The notes under the pieces: model-generated
Seen by the model: the letters and a program-made list of their open reading frames with translations, nothing else
The model's database searches: none
What the model was told of the DNA's origin: nothing
Assembly (NCBI RefSeq): GCF_001618865.1
Contig: NZ_CP015136.1
Location: 4,065,001 to 4,129,000, forward strand
Length of the DNA stretch: 64,000 nucleotides
Reading direction: 5' to 3'
Source: Luteitalea pratensis
GTDB lineage: Bacteria > Acidobacteriota > Vicinamibacteria > Vicinamibacterales > Vicinamibacteraceae
Position numbers and translations under genes: made by a program
Shown here: in pieces, positions 42,403 through 51,321 of the stretch
How positions within the stretch are numbered: position 1 is the stretch's first letter
Layout of the letters: the number at the start of each line of letters is the position of its first letter

Positions 42403-42546
42403 GCGAAAGTGTTGACAATAGATACTTATAAACATCGTTGATACAGCATGTTACGAGTCATTGGCACTTTCGCCATCGACGACGCCGGTGGCAGGAAATG
42501 CGCTCCTCGGGTTGCCGCGACTCGGCAGGATTGCTACTGTCGCCGG

Positions 42547-43089
42547 ATGCCCAGCCCCGTGGGGCACGCACTGGCCGGCCTGGCGGTGGGCGTGCTCGCC
42601 GCCGGTCCGCGAAACCTCGTCCGCTCCCTCGACCCGCCTGCCGCACGCCGTCCCATCGACACCGCCCTGCTTGCCATGTTGCCCATGGCAGCGCTGGGGG
42701 TCTTGCCGGACTTCGATCTGCTGTTCGGCGTCCATTCGATGTACACGCACAGTCTCGGCGCGGTCGTCGCGGTGCTCCTCGTCGCTCGCGTCGTCACGGG
42801 GGCGTGGCGCTGGGCCATTGCCGCCAGCCTGGCCTACGCCAGCCATATCCTGCTCGACTGGCTGGGCCACGACACGACGGCCCCGATCGGGATCATGGCC
42901 CTCTGGCCAATCACACCAGCCTACTTCCAGTCCGACCTGCACCTGTTCCTGCCGATTTCACGCCGCTACTGGGTGCAGGGTTTCCTCGCCCACAACCTCT
43001 CCGCGGTGGCACGCGAAATCGTCTGCATCGGGCCGTTCGCCTTCCTTGCGTACTGGCGCCTCACGCACGTCGCCGGCAAGCGCATGTAG
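42547..43089 (+). CDS. YdjM/DUF457-type membrane-bound hydrolase-like protein
   Basis: 180 residues starting MPSPVGHALAGLAVGVL, with PDFDLLFGVHSMYTHSLGA and YASHILLDWLGHD. These His/Asp motifs and the hydrophobic segments are those of the LexA-regulated YdjM/DUF457 family (metal-dependent hydrolase-like membrane proteins). The ATG at 42547 was preferred to an upstream one because the family starts with PSPxGH. Divergent from recA. Confidence 0.85.
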   Translation: MPSPVGHALAGLAVGVLAAGPRNLVRSLDPPAARRPIDTALLAMLPMAALGVLPDFDLLFGVHSMYTHSLGAVVAVLLVARVVTGAWRWAIAASLAYASHILLDWLGHDTTAPIGIMALWPITPAYFQSDLHLFLPISRRYWVQGFLAHNLSAVAREIVCIGPFAFLAYWRLTHVAGKRM

Positions 43090-43115
43090 ATGGGACACGG
43101 CGACGCTGCGGACAT

Positions 43116-43210
43116 GGACCGCTCGGAGAGCGGTCCCTACCATCCAGACGCGACGTCATTTGCCGATCTGACACCCATGTCGGTGGTAGGGACGCCTTGC
43201 CGAGGCGTCC
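43116..43210. repeat. Two REP-like palindromes, heads inward
   Basis: GGACCGCTC...GAGCGGTCC-CTAC (43116-43140, minus) and GTAG-GGACGCCTTGCCGAGGCGTCC (43186-43210, plus). The orientation is opposite to that of the REPIN pairs. The stretch 43270-43325 also has imperfect AAGGCC/GAAGGCCG repeats. The gap 43090-43332 holds no gene. Confidence 0.7.
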
Positions 43211-43332
43211 ATGACCAAGACGGCACCAGGAACTCGCGCTGACGGCCATGGATCGCTCGACGAGGCACCGTGGGAGCTGGCGCGAAGGCCCAAGGCCGAT
43301 GGCCGAAGCCCGAAGGCCGTCAGCGAAGCCGT

Positions 43333-44181
43333 CTACGCGTAGCGATAGAACCCGCGGCCTGATTTCCGGCCCAGGTGTCCGGCCGCCACCATCCGCCGGA
43401 GCAGGGGACACGCACGATACTTCGGGTCGCCGAGCCCTTCGTGCAGCACGTCGAGAATCGCGACGCATACGTCCAGGCCGATGAAGTCAGCCAGCGTCAG
43501 CGGCCCCATCGGATGGTTCATGCCCAGCTTCATCACCGAATCGATCGCCTCTGCCGTCCCGACGCCTTCCATCAGGGCGAACACCGCCTCGTTGATCATC
43601 GGCATCAGGATCCGGTTGGCGATGAATCCGGGGTAATCGCTGGCCGGCACACCGGTCTTGCCGAGACGGGTGCAGAGTGACTCGGCCAGCTCCATCGACG
43701 CGTCCGACGTCGACTGCCCGCGGATCAACTCCACCAGGGTCATCAGCGGCACGGGATTCATGAAGTGCATCCCCAGCACCTGCTCGGGGCGCGTCGTCGC
43801 CGCGGCGATGTCGGTGATCGAGATGGATGACGTGTTGCTCGAAAGCACGACGTCGGGGCGCACCAGGGCATCGAGCTTCGCAAACAGGTCGCGCTTGGCG
43901 TCACGCCGTTCGACAATCGCCTCGACGATGTAATCGACATCGGCGAGATGATCGATCGATCCGGAGAAGTGCAACCGGGCCAGGGTGGCGTCGCGGTCCG
44001 CGGCGCTCAGCGCACCCTTGTCGACGAACTTCGTGAGGCTCTTGTCGATCGTGGCCTTCGCCTTGTCGAGCGCGGGCGCAGACACATCGACAAGACGCAC
44101 GTCGAATCCGTGCTGCGCGAACGTCTGGGCAATTCCGTTGCCCATCGTCCCCGATCCGATTACACCGATGGCCTGAATCAT
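43333..44181 (-). CDS. 3-hydroxybutyryl-CoA / 3-hydroxyacyl-CoA dehydrogenase
   Basis: 282 residues. NAD-binding GVIGSGTMGNGIAQTFA at the N-terminus, SSNTSSISI, the family signature HFMNPVPLMTLVELI and the C-terminal NRILMPMINEAVF and GMNHPMGPLTLADFIGLD match short-chain 3-hydroxyacyl-CoA dehydrogenases. It oxidises 3-hydroxyacyl-CoA (or the reverse). It lies 36 bases after the thiolase gene and is co-directional, so the two make successive steps of beta-oxidation or butanoate metabolism. Confidence 0.94.
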   Translation of the reverse strand: MIQAIGVIGSGTMGNGIAQTFAQHGFDVRLVDVSAPALDKAKATIDKSLTKFVDKGALSAADRDATLARLHFSGSIDHLADVDYIVEAIVERRDAKRDLFAKLDALVRPDVVLSSNTSSISITDIAAATTRPEQVLGMHFMNPVPLMTLVELIRGQSTSDASMELAESLCTRLGKTGVPASDYPGFIANRILMPMINEAVFALMEGVGTAEAIDSVMKLGMNHPMGPLTLADFIGLDVCVAILDVLHEGLGDPKYRACPLLRRMVAAGHLGRKSGRGFYRYA

Positions 44182-44217
44182 GCGCGTGTCGTGAGCCAGT
44201 CGCCTGCGGGCTGCAAC

Positions 44218-45405
44218 CTACGTGAGTTCTATCGCCAGCGCCACTCCGTTGCCGCCGCCGAGGCAAAGCGCCGCCACACCTCGCCGCATTGCCCGGCGCT
44301 CGAGCGCGTGCAGCAGGGTGGTCAACACGCGCGCGCCGCTCGCGCCGATCGGATGGCCGAGGGCGACGGCGCCGCCGTGCACGTTGACCTTCTCTTCCGG
44401 GATGCCGAGATCGCCGGTCACCGCAATCGCCTGCACCGCGAATGCCTCGTTGATCTCGAACAGATCGACATCCCCGAGCGACCAACCGGCTTTCGCGAGG
44501 ACGGTCCGGATGGCGGGAACGGGCGTCATCATCACCCACTTCGGCTCGAGTCCGCTGGTGGCCTGCGCGACAATGCGCGCTCGGACCAGGAGGCCACGCG
44601 CGCGGGCGATGTCCGCTGCTGCGACGACAAGGGCTGCGGCACCGTCGTTGACGCCGGGGGCATTGCCGGCAGTCACGGTGCCTTGCGGGTCGAAGGCCGG
44701 CTTCAATCGCGCCAATGCTTCCACCGACGTGTCAGCGCGCACTGACTCGTCCTGCGCCACGACGATCGGGTCGCCCCTCTTCGGGGAAATGGTCACCTGG
44801 AGCAGTTCGGCAGCAAAGGCGCCGTCGGCCTGCGCCTGCGCCGCTTTGTGGTGGCTCCTGACGGCGTAGGCGTCCTGCGCCTCGCGCGAGACGCCGTAGC
44901 GGCTGGCCACCGCCTCGCCGGTCATCCCCATGTGCCAGTGCTCGATCGCACACCACAGGCCGTCCTGGATCATGCTGTCGACGACCTGTGCATGGCCCAT
45001 GCGAAAGCCTTCGCGCGCACGGGGTAAGAGATACGGCGCCTGACTCATCGACTCCATCCCGCCCGCCACGACGATGTCTCGATCTCCGGCGGCGATGCCC
45101 TGCGCCGCGAGCATCACGGCGCGCAACCCCGACCCGCAGACCATGTTCACGTTCAGCGATGGCACCTCGGCAGGCAGTCCGGCCTTCAGCGCCGCCTGCC
45201 GCGCCGGATGCTGGCCCTGTCCCGCGGACACGACGTTGCCGAGGATGCATTCGTCGACGTCGTCGGGCGCGAGGGACGCACGCGTCACCGCCTCGCGCAC
45301 CACCAGCGCACCGAGGTCGGCGGCGGCCAAATCCTTCAGGCCGCCCAGGAACTTGCCGGTCGGCGTGCGCACGGCTGAGAGGATGACGGACTCGCGCGGG
45401 CTCAT
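44218..45405 (-). CDS. Acetyl-CoA acetyltransferase (thiolase)
   Basis: 395 residues from the ATG at 45405. The acyl-accepting cysteine lies in [13 protein letters not shown] (near residue 88), the thiolase signature [21 protein letters not shown] is near residue 340 and the catalytic [10 protein letters not shown] closes the protein. Condenses or cleaves acetoacetyl-CoA. The upstream frame is repeat-derived and not part of the gene. Confidence 0.95.
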   Translation of the reverse strand: MSPRESVILSAVRTPTGKFLGGLKDLAAADLGALVVREAVTRASLAPDDVDECILGNVVSAGQGQHPARQAALKAGLPAEVPSLNVNMVCGSGLRAVMLAAQGIAAGDRDIVVAGGMESMSQAPYLLPRAREGFRMGHAQVVDSMIQDGLWCAIEHWHMGMTGEAVASRYGVSREAQDAYAVRSHHKAAQAQADGAFAAELLQVTISPKRGDPIVVAQDESVRADTSVEALARLKPAFDPQGTVTAGNAPGVNDGAAALVVAAADIARARGLLVRARIVAQATSGLEPKWVMMTPVPAIRTVLAKAGWSLGDVDLFEINEAFAVQAIAVTGDLGIPEEKVNVHGGAVALGHPIGASGARVLTTLLHALERRAMRRGVAALCLGGGNGVALAIELT

Positions 45406-45487
45406 GAGGACCAGCCTATAGCCTACGCCTGCGGTCTGCGAGGCGGAGGATCCACCACCGAGTTCTCCTCCCGTGCCCTGCCGCTGA

Positions 45488-45513
45488 CCGTCGGACTGAA
45501 GTCCGACGGCTAC
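45488..45513 (-). repeat. REP-like palindrome
   Basis: CCGTCGGAC-TGAA-GTCCGACGG followed by CTAC; on the minus strand the GTAG head precedes a perfect 9-bp stem. Confidence 0.7.
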
Positions 45514-45557
45514 GTCCGATGAGATTTGGCGTTCCGGCACGCTAATCCATCGGTTGG

Positions 45558-45689
45558 GTAGGGACGCCTCTCCGAGGCGTCCATCTCCTCCCGAGGTCAT
45601 CTCCGACCTCTTACCGATGTCATCTCCGATCCTTCCCGAGGTCATCTCCGACGCACGTGGCGATGGACGGCTGGGACAGCCCTCCCTAC
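45558..45689. repeat. REPIN-like pair with an internal triple repeat
   Basis: GTAG-GGACGCCTCTCCGAGGCGTCC (45558-45582) on the left, GGACGGCT...AGCCCTCC-CTAC (45665-45689) on the right, heads outward. Between them GTCATCTCCGA occurs three times at 22-23 bp intervals (about 45596-45655). This fills most of the 308-bp gap between the thiolase and DciA-like genes. Confidence 0.7.
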
Positions 45690-45713
45690 CTCCCCAGCTG
45701 ATACTCTGGCGGT

Positions 45714-45998
45714 GTGGTCCCGACCTCGACGCTGGTGAATGGATCGGTCACGCAGTTGATCGCCGCCCAACCCCACAGCAAGGGCAAGGTGGAGGCGGCG
45801 TGGCATCTCGCCGTCGGCGGCGCCATGGCCCGGCTGAGCGGACCGGTGCGCGACGCCAATGGCATCGTCTACGTCGAGGCTCGTGACGCCAGGATTGCCG
45901 ACCAGCTGGTACTGCACCGCCGCGTCATCGAGGCGAGGCTACGCGAAGTGCTCGGCACGAAGGGAAGGGCCTTCGTGATCCTCACCGGGCCGGCGTGA
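45714..45998 (+). CDS. DUF721/DciA-like protein
   Basis: A 94-residue protein with the DUF721 core: [43 protein letters not shown] followed by a strand. DciA helps load the replicative helicase in most bacteria. The GTG start is preceded by GGCG-rich sequence; an internal start is possible. It overlaps the next gene as GTGA. Confidence 0.75.
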   Translation: MVPTSTLVNGSVTQLIAAQPHSKGKVEAAWHLAVGGAMARLSGPVRDANGIVYVEARDARIADQLVLHRRVIEARLREVLGTKGRAFVILTGPA

Positions 45999-46567
45999 CC
46001 AGCATGAAGCTCATCCTCGCCTCATCCTCACCACGCCGCTCGGCGCTGCTGTCCGCCGTGGGCTACCACTTCGAGGTCCGTGTCGCCGACGTGGACGAGA
46101 CCCCGCTGGATGGCGAGACGGCCGAGGCGCTCGTACGGCGACTGGCGCGGCTCAAGGCGTGGAAGGTGGCCTGTAGCGAGGACGAAGTCGTGCTGGCCGC
46201 CGACACGACGGTCGCGTGCGACGGCGAAATCATGAACAAGCCCGAGGACCATGCCGAGGCCACCCGCATGCTGCGGCGGCTGTCGGGCCGCGAACACGAG
46301 GTGTTCACCGGGGTCACCCTGCGCCACGTCGGCGGCGAGGAAACGTTCGTCGAGCGCACCGTGGTTTGGTTCGCACCGATGTCGGAGGCAGAGATCGCCT
46401 GGTACGTGGACTCGGGCGAGCCCCTGGGCAAGGCCGGGGCCTACGGCATCCAGGGCCGCGCCTCCCGGTTCGTTACCCGCGTGGAAGGCTCCTATCCCAA
46501 CGTGGTTGGTCTGCCCACCGCGCAGGTGGCGAAACATCTGGCGAAATACGTGCAACCGGCGTCATAA
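45995..46567 (+). CDS. maf: Maf-family nucleotide pyrophosphatase
   Basis: 190 residues with LILASSSPRRSALL, DETP, the LAADTTVACDGEIMNKPEDHAEATRMLRRLSGREHEVFTGV block and GKAGAYGIQGRASRFV. Maf proteins hydrolyse non-canonical or canonical nucleoside triphosphates (dTTP/UTP type for this set of motifs). GTG start coupled to the DciA-like gene. Confidence 0.93.
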   Translation: MTSMKLILASSSPRRSALLSAVGYHFEVRVADVDETPLDGETAEALVRRLARLKAWKVACSEDEVVLAADTTVACDGEIMNKPEDHAEATRMLRRLSGREHEVFTGVTLRHVGGEETFVERTVVWFAPMSEAEIAWYVDSGEPLGKAGAYGIQGRASRFVTRVEGSYPNVVGLPTAQVAKHLAKYVQPAS

Positions 46568-46611
46568 TCCGCCCGAGGGGCGTTGCATCTGCCGAGCCCC
46601 TCCCCAAAATC

Positions 46612-47061
46612 ATGAGCGGATCCAGGACTGCCAAAATCGCAATCTCGACCCTCGTGCTCGGGCTGGCGTTCAGCGCCATGCTCTACTCGAGCCTCGCCGA
46701 GGATACGCAGTACTACAAGCACGTCGACGAGGTGATGACGCGACCGGTCGAGTGGTACGGCAAGCGGCTGCAATTGCACGGACACGCCTCCGACATCCGG
46801 CGCAAGCCCGACTCGCTCGACTACCGCTTCGAGGTCACCCACAACGGGCAACTGGTCAAGGCGACCTATAGGGGGATCGTTCCCGATACGTTCAAGGACG
46901 GCTCCGAGGTCGTGATCAAGGGCACTCTTGGGCCCAACGGCTTCGTCGTCGAGCCCGACGGCGTGATGGCCAAGTGCCCCTCCAAGTACGAAGCCGGCAA
47001 GCCCGGCGCCCCGGGGCAAACGTCGCGTCCGGCGCCCGGGACCCAGTCGTCGGCGAACTAG
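46612..47061 (+). CDS. ccmE: Cytochrome c maturation heme chaperone CcmE (CxxxY type)
   Basis: 149 residues: one N-terminal anchor (ISTLVLGLAFSAMLYSSL), then the OB-fold periplasmic domain (GKRLQLHGHAS, DYRFEVTHNGQLVKATYRGIVPDTFKDG). The heme-binding motif reads AKCPSKY, so cysteine stands where most proteobacterial proteins have histidine. CxxxY forms are known from other lineages and bind heme covalently too. First gene of the ccm operon. Confidence 0.92.
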   Translation: MSGSRTAKIAISTLVLGLAFSAMLYSSLAEDTQYYKHVDEVMTRPVEWYGKRLQLHGHASDIRRKPDSLDYRFEVTHNGQLVKATYRGIVPDTFKDGSEVVIKGTLGPNGFVVEPDGVMAKCPSKYEAGKPGAPGQTSRPAPGTQSSAN

Positions 47062-47067
47062 GAAGCC

Positions 47068-49539
47068 ATGCCCGCACTTGGCACGTTCCTCCTCCTGACC
47101 TGCTTCATCGTCGCCGCGTATGCCGCCACCGCGAGCATCGCGGGCGCGCGCCGGCAGTCCACACGGCTGACCGAGAGCGGCATCGGCGCCTTCTACCTGG
47201 TAACGGCGCTGATGGTCGTGGCGTCGGCCGTGATCATGTACGCCTTCGTCACCGACACGTACGCGATCAAGTACGTCGACCGCTACTCGGATGCCGCGCA
47301 GCCGCTCCTGTTCAAGATCACCGCGTATTGGGGCGGACTCGACGGCTCGATCATGTTCTGGGTGCTGTTGCTGTCGGTGTTCGGCGCCATCGCGGTGCGC
47401 AACTCGCGGGAATCGCATCGCGAGCTGATCCCGTACGCGGTTGCGGTGATGGCCATCGTGGAGATGTTCTTCCTCTTCCTGATGGTCGTGCACAACAACC
47501 CGTTCGAAACGTACCTGGCCGACATCCCCGCGGATGGACAGGGGCTCAACCCCCTGTTGCAGAACGTCTACATGGTGATCCACCCGCCGTCGCTGTACAT
47601 CGGCTTCGTCGGGATGACCATTCCGTTCGCGTTCGGCATGGCCGCCCTCGCCACGGGGTACCTCGACGACTCGTGGCTGCGCGCCGTGCGCCGCTGGACG
47701 ATGGTGAGCTGGCTGTTCCTGTCGCTGGGCCTCACGCTCGGCATGATCTGGGCCTATGAGGAACTCGGCTGGGGTGGCTACTGGGGCTGGGATCCGGTGG
47801 AGAACGCGGCCCTGCTGCCGTGGTTCACGGCCACCGCCTTCCTGCATTCGGTGATGGTGCAGGAGCGCCGTGGGATGCTCCGCGTCTGGAACATGACGCT
47901 GGTCATCATCACATTCTTCCTGACGATCTTCGGCACGTTCATGACCCGCTCGGGTGTCGTGCAGTCGGTGCATGCCTTCGGCGAGGACAAGGAACTCGCG
48001 TGGATGTTCACCGTGTTCATGGTGGTGCTGCTCGTCACGAGCTTCGGACTGCTGATCTACCGCCTGCCGTTGCTGCGCGCTCGACACGAGCTGGACTCGT
48101 GGGTATCGCGTGAAGGGGCCTTCCTGGTCAACAACTGGATCCTGCTGTTCTCGGCGATGTTCGTCCTGTTTGCGACGATGTTCCCGACGTTGAGCGAGGC
48201 GGTCGCGGGGCAGCGACTCACCGTGGGCCCGCCGTTCTTCAACAAATGGATGCTCCCGATCGGCCTGATGCTGCTGCTGCTCACCGGCATCGGACCGCTG
48301 CTCGCGTGGCGCAAGTCGACCATCGACAATCTCCGGCACCAGTTCCAATGGCCGACCCTGGCGGCAATCGTCACCGCCGCCACGCTGGCGGCCCTGGGTG
48401 TTCGCGTCTGGTCGTCGGGAACCTGCTTCGCGTTGTCGGCGTTCGTCGTGACGACGCTGGTGCAGGAATTCGTGCGCGGCGCCCGTGTCCGCCAGCAATA
48501 TTCGGGGTCCGACCTTGCAACGTCGGCGATCGGCCTTTTCGCCCGCAACCAGCGTCGCTACGGCGGCTACATCGTGCATCTCGGCATCGTACTGATGGGC
48601 CTGGGCTTTGCCGGTGACGGCTTCAAGCAGGAAGAGCAGTTGCTCCTCAAGCCAGGCCAGTCGGTGACCGTGGGTGGCTTCACGGTGCGCCACGACGGCC
48701 TCGCGATCACGCAGGATGCCCAGAAGCAGATGGTCACCGCGAAGATGACCGCGCTCCAGGGCGGCAAACAACTCGGCACGATCACGCCAGCCAAGTGGTT
48801 CTACAACAAGCGGGCCGAGGAGCCGACCACCGAAGTCGCGATCCGCCGGTCGTTCGCGTACGACCTGTACGTCGTCCTGGCCGCCTTCGACGCCGAGCAG
48901 CAGAGCGCCACGTTCCACGTCGTAGTCAATCCGCTCGTGAACTGGATCTGGGCCGGATTCGCATTGCTCGCGATGGGCACGTTGATCGCGTTGCTGCCGG
49001 AACGGGCCCTGGCCGTGGTCGGCGTCAAGGTGGCGACGGCAGCTACGTCCTCGACCGCCACGACGTCGACGACGGTCCTCCTGCTGGTGATGCTGGCACT
49101 GCCGGGGCTGGCGCGCGCGCAGGACACGGGCACTGTCGTGAAGCGCTCGCACCTCGAGCGCGAGTTGGAGAACGAGATCCTCTGCACCTGCGGATGCCGG
49201 CTTCCGGCCGGCACCTGCGGGATGTTCAACTGCCCGGGCAAGGCGAAACAGCTCGGGCGCCTGAAGCAGTTGGTCGATCAGGGCAACGATCGGGAAATGA
49301 TCCTGGCGACGTTCGTGAAGGAGAACGGCGGCGCGGACATCCTGACGCAGCCCCCTGACACGGGCTTCAATCGACTGATCTGGGCCGTCCCGTTCGCTGT
49401 CGGCCTCTTCGGAGCCACGGCTGCGGGCGTCGCTGCCGTCAAGTGGTCGCGACGGTCGGCGGAGACGGTGCCGCAGGCGGTGCGGGAGGGGGACCCGTAC
49501 CAGGCGAAGCTCGACGAGGAACTGCGTGACCTCGACTGA
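47068..49539 (+). CDS. ccmF: CcmF-CcmH fusion, heme lyase for c-type cytochromes
   Basis: 823 residues. The first 660 or so form CcmF: many membrane helices, the WWD heme-handling segment GWGGYWGWDPVENAALLPW (near residue 235) and VIHPPSLYIGF. After MLALPGLARAQ, which looks like an internal signal segment, comes a CcmH/CycL-type domain with ILCTCGCRLPAGTCGMFNCPGK, then a final membrane helix. The cysteine motif is longer than the usual LRCxxCQ. The fusion joins apocytochrome reduction and heme ligation in one chain. Confidence 0.9.
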   Translation: MPALGTFLLLTCFIVAAYAATASIAGARRQSTRLTESGIGAFYLVTALMVVASAVIMYAFVTDTYAIKYVDRYSDAAQPLLFKITAYWGGLDGSIMFWVLLLSVFGAIAVRNSRESHRELIPYAVAVMAIVEMFFLFLMVVHNNPFETYLADIPADGQGLNPLLQNVYMVIHPPSLYIGFVGMTIPFAFGMAALATGYLDDSWLRAVRRWTMVSWLFLSLGLTLGMIWAYEELGWGGYWGWDPVENAALLPWFTATAFLHSVMVQERRGMLRVWNMTLVIITFFLTIFGTFMTRSGVVQSVHAFGEDKELAWMFTVFMVVLLVTSFGLLIYRLPLLRARHELDSWVSREGAFLVNNWILLFSAMFVLFATMFPTLSEAVAGQRLTVGPPFFNKWMLPIGLMLLLLTGIGPLLAWRKSTIDNLRHQFQWPTLAAIVTAATLAALGVRVWSSGTCFALSAFVVTTLVQEFVRGARVRQQYSGSDLATSAIGLFARNQRRYGGYIVHLGIVLMGLGFAGDGFKQEEQLLLKPGQSVTVGGFTVRHDGLAITQDAQKQMVTAKMTALQGGKQLGTITPAKWFYNKRAEEPTTEVAIRRSFAYDLYVVLAAFDAEQQSATFHVVVNPLVNWIWAGFALLAMGTLIALLPERALAVVGVKVATAATSSTATTSTTVLLLVMLALPGLARAQDTGTVVKRSHLERELENEILCTCGCRLPAGTCGMFNCPGKAKQLGRLKQLVDQGNDREMILATFVKENGGADILTQPPDTGFNRLIWAVPFAVGLFGATAAGVAAVKWSRRSAETVPQAVREGDPYQAKLDEELRDLD

Positions 49540-50071
49540 CACGCGCGCGCGGGCCTGGCAGTTCTTCATCGTCCTCGGGTTGATCGGCGCGACCGCCGCA
49601 GTGTGGCGCGAGCCGCGCTTCACCCGCCCCGAGCACCTCGTCCTGCTCAGTATCGGCATCATCGCTGCCGCCGTCGCCGGGGCAGCGATGCATCGCACGC
49701 TCCTGCCGCTGGTGTCTCCCGAGCAGGTCGTCGGCGACTCACGGCGGTCCTCCCGTCACCTGATGGCGCTGGAGCGTGAGAAGCGCCTCGTGCTGCGCAG
49801 CATCAAGGAACTCGAGTTCGACAAGGCGATGGGCAAGGTCGCCGAAACCGATTTCGACGAGATGGTCGTTCGCCTGCGGCAGCGCGCCGTCGGACTCATG
49901 CAGCGCATCGATGTCGGCGAGACCGGCCTGCGCGAACGTATTGCCAGCGATCTGGCGGGGCTGAAGCAGCCGAAGGCGACCAGGAAGGTGAGTGCGCAGC
50001 AGTGTGCCGAGTGCAAGACGCTCAACGACGCGGACGCCCGGTTCTGCAAGTCCTGCGGGACTGCGCTGTGA
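49526..50071 (+). CDS. CcmI-like membrane protein with zinc ribbon
   Basis: 181 residues: two membrane segments (FFIVLGLIGATAAVW, LVLLSIGIIAAAVAGAAM), a coiled-coil-like stretch (HLMALEREKRLVLRSIKELEFDKAMGKVAETDFDEMV) and a C-terminal zinc ribbon CAECKTLNDADARFCKSCG. The KELEFDKAMGKVAETDF pattern is like CcmI/CycH N-termini. Starts inside the CcmF-CcmH gene (14-bp overlap). Confidence 0.7.
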   Translation: MTSTDTRARAWQFFIVLGLIGATAAVWREPRFTRPEHLVLLSIGIIAAAVAGAAMHRTLLPLVSPEQVVGDSRRSSRHLMALEREKRLVLRSIKELEFDKAMGKVAETDFDEMVVRLRQRAVGLMQRIDVGETGLRERIASDLAGLKQPKATRKVSAQQCAECKTLNDADARFCKSCGTAL

Positions 50072-51321
50072 GCGGTCACCGTGGTTGGCTCAGATGCGCG
50101 GTACTGCTATGTGCGACCGTGCTGGCCGCCGTCTCGGTCCGCGCCCAGATGCCCGACCTGCGGCAGATGAACGGCATGGCGCTGCCCAGCCAGGACCTGC
50201 CTGACGGCGCCGTGTCGGTCCGCGTCGTCAAGCAGACGATCGGCAACAACGTCGTCGGGACCACAGTGACGGTGACCGGTGATGGCGTGTCCGACACGGC
50301 GCCGACCGATGACTCCGGACGGGCCATCTTCGCGGCGCTCGGCCCTGGCAAGACGGCCGTCGCGACGGTCACGGTCGATGGCGAGACGGTCAGATCGCAG
50401 CCTTTCCAGGTACCGACGCGCGGCGGCTTGCGCGTGATCCTTGCCGTGGGCCTCGACGGCGCGGCGACGGGTTCGACGGCCTCGCCAGGCGTGCCATCGA
50501 CCGGACCGCAGGCGCCAGCGATCGCGGCCACGCCCGGTACGGTGGTGCTCGGCACGCAGTGGCGCACCGTCGTGGACTTCGCCGACGAGAAGCTCGAGGT
50601 GTTCCACATCTTCGAGTTCGTCAACGCCACCGCGGGGCCGGTCTCGGTGCCGGAACCACTCAAGATCGGCATGCCTGCCGATGCCGAGCAGGTGACGCTG
50701 CTCGAGGGCTCGACGTCGCAGGCGCGCGTCTTCGAGCGTCAGCTCGTCGTCGCGGGGCCGTTCGCCTCCGGCCGCACGGTCGCGCAGGTCGCCTACCGCT
50801 TACCAATCACCGGCCCGCAACGGCGAATCGAGATCGCCCTGCCGGTCGCGAGCATGGCGACCAACGTCATCGTCCGTCGCCTCGGCGAGACCCGACTCGC
50901 CGCGCCGGCGTTGCCGCAGTCGCGCGAGGCGGACGCGGAAGGCAAGAAGTACTTCACCGGCACCGGGCCCGGGCGCAAGGCAGGCGAGACGTTGACGCTC
51001 GTCGTGGAGGGGCTCCCGTACCACCCGAGGTGGCCGCGGTATACCGCTCTCACCCTCGCCGGGCTCATCGTCGCGGCGGGACTCTGGCTGATGTTCGGCG
51101 TGCCGGTTGACGTGTCCGGACGGATCAAGCAACTCGAGGCGCAGCGTTCGACCCTGCTAGGACGGTTGCAGCGGCTCGAGCGGGACGGCGAGCCAGCCAG
51201 TGAGGACCTCCGTGAGGAGCGCGATGCCGTGCTGCGTGACCTGGAGGGCGTTTACGCGTTGCTCGATGCGGAGCGCGCGCGAGCGAATGGCCAACCGCAG
51301 GTGGAACGGCGAGCTTCGTAG
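50068..51321 (+). CDS. Secreted/membrane protein of the ccm operon, carboxypeptidase-regulatory-like
   Basis: 417 residues from the GTG at 50068, which overlaps the upstream stop as GTGA. A signal peptide (ending VRAQ) is followed by a beta-sandwich (VTVTGDGVSDTAPTDDSGRAIFAAL), another beta domain (VVDFADEKLEVFHIFEFVNATAG) and one membrane helix (ALTLAGLIVAAGLWLMFGV). The tail is a cytoplasmic coiled coil (RIKQLEAQRSTLLGRLQRLER). Probably anchors or regulates the maturation complex; no known function. Confidence 0.7.
   Translation: MSGHRGWLRCAVLLCATVLAAVSVRAQMPDLRQMNGMALPSQDLPDGAVSVRVVKQTIGNNVVGTTVTVTGDGVSDTAPTDDSGRAIFAALGPGKTAVATVTVDGETVRSQPFQVPTRGGLRVILAVGLDGAATGSTASPGVPSTGPQAPAIAATPGTVVLGTQWRTVVDFADEKLEVFHIFEFVNATAGPVSVPEPLKIGMPADAEQVTLLEGSTSQARVFERQLVVAGPFASGRTVAQVAYRLPITGPQRRIEIALPVASMATNVIVRRLGETRLAAPALPQSREADAEGKKYFTGTGPGRKAGETLTLVVEGLPYHPRWPRYTALTLAGLIVAAGLWLMFGVPVDVSGRIKQLEAQRSTLLGRLQRLERDGEPASEDLREERDAVLRDLEGVYALLDAERARANGQPQVERRAS

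Noticed and set aside
45590-45660. CRISPR-like array
   Set aside because: Only three 11-bp repeats with very short, similar spacers inside a palindromic repeat; no cas genes.
46492-49698. 1068-codon open frame on the minus strand opposite ccmE/ccmF
   Set aside because: It is a shadow of GC-rich coding: His/Arg/Gln-rich, no domain, and it lies fully antisense to clearly recognisable ccm genes.
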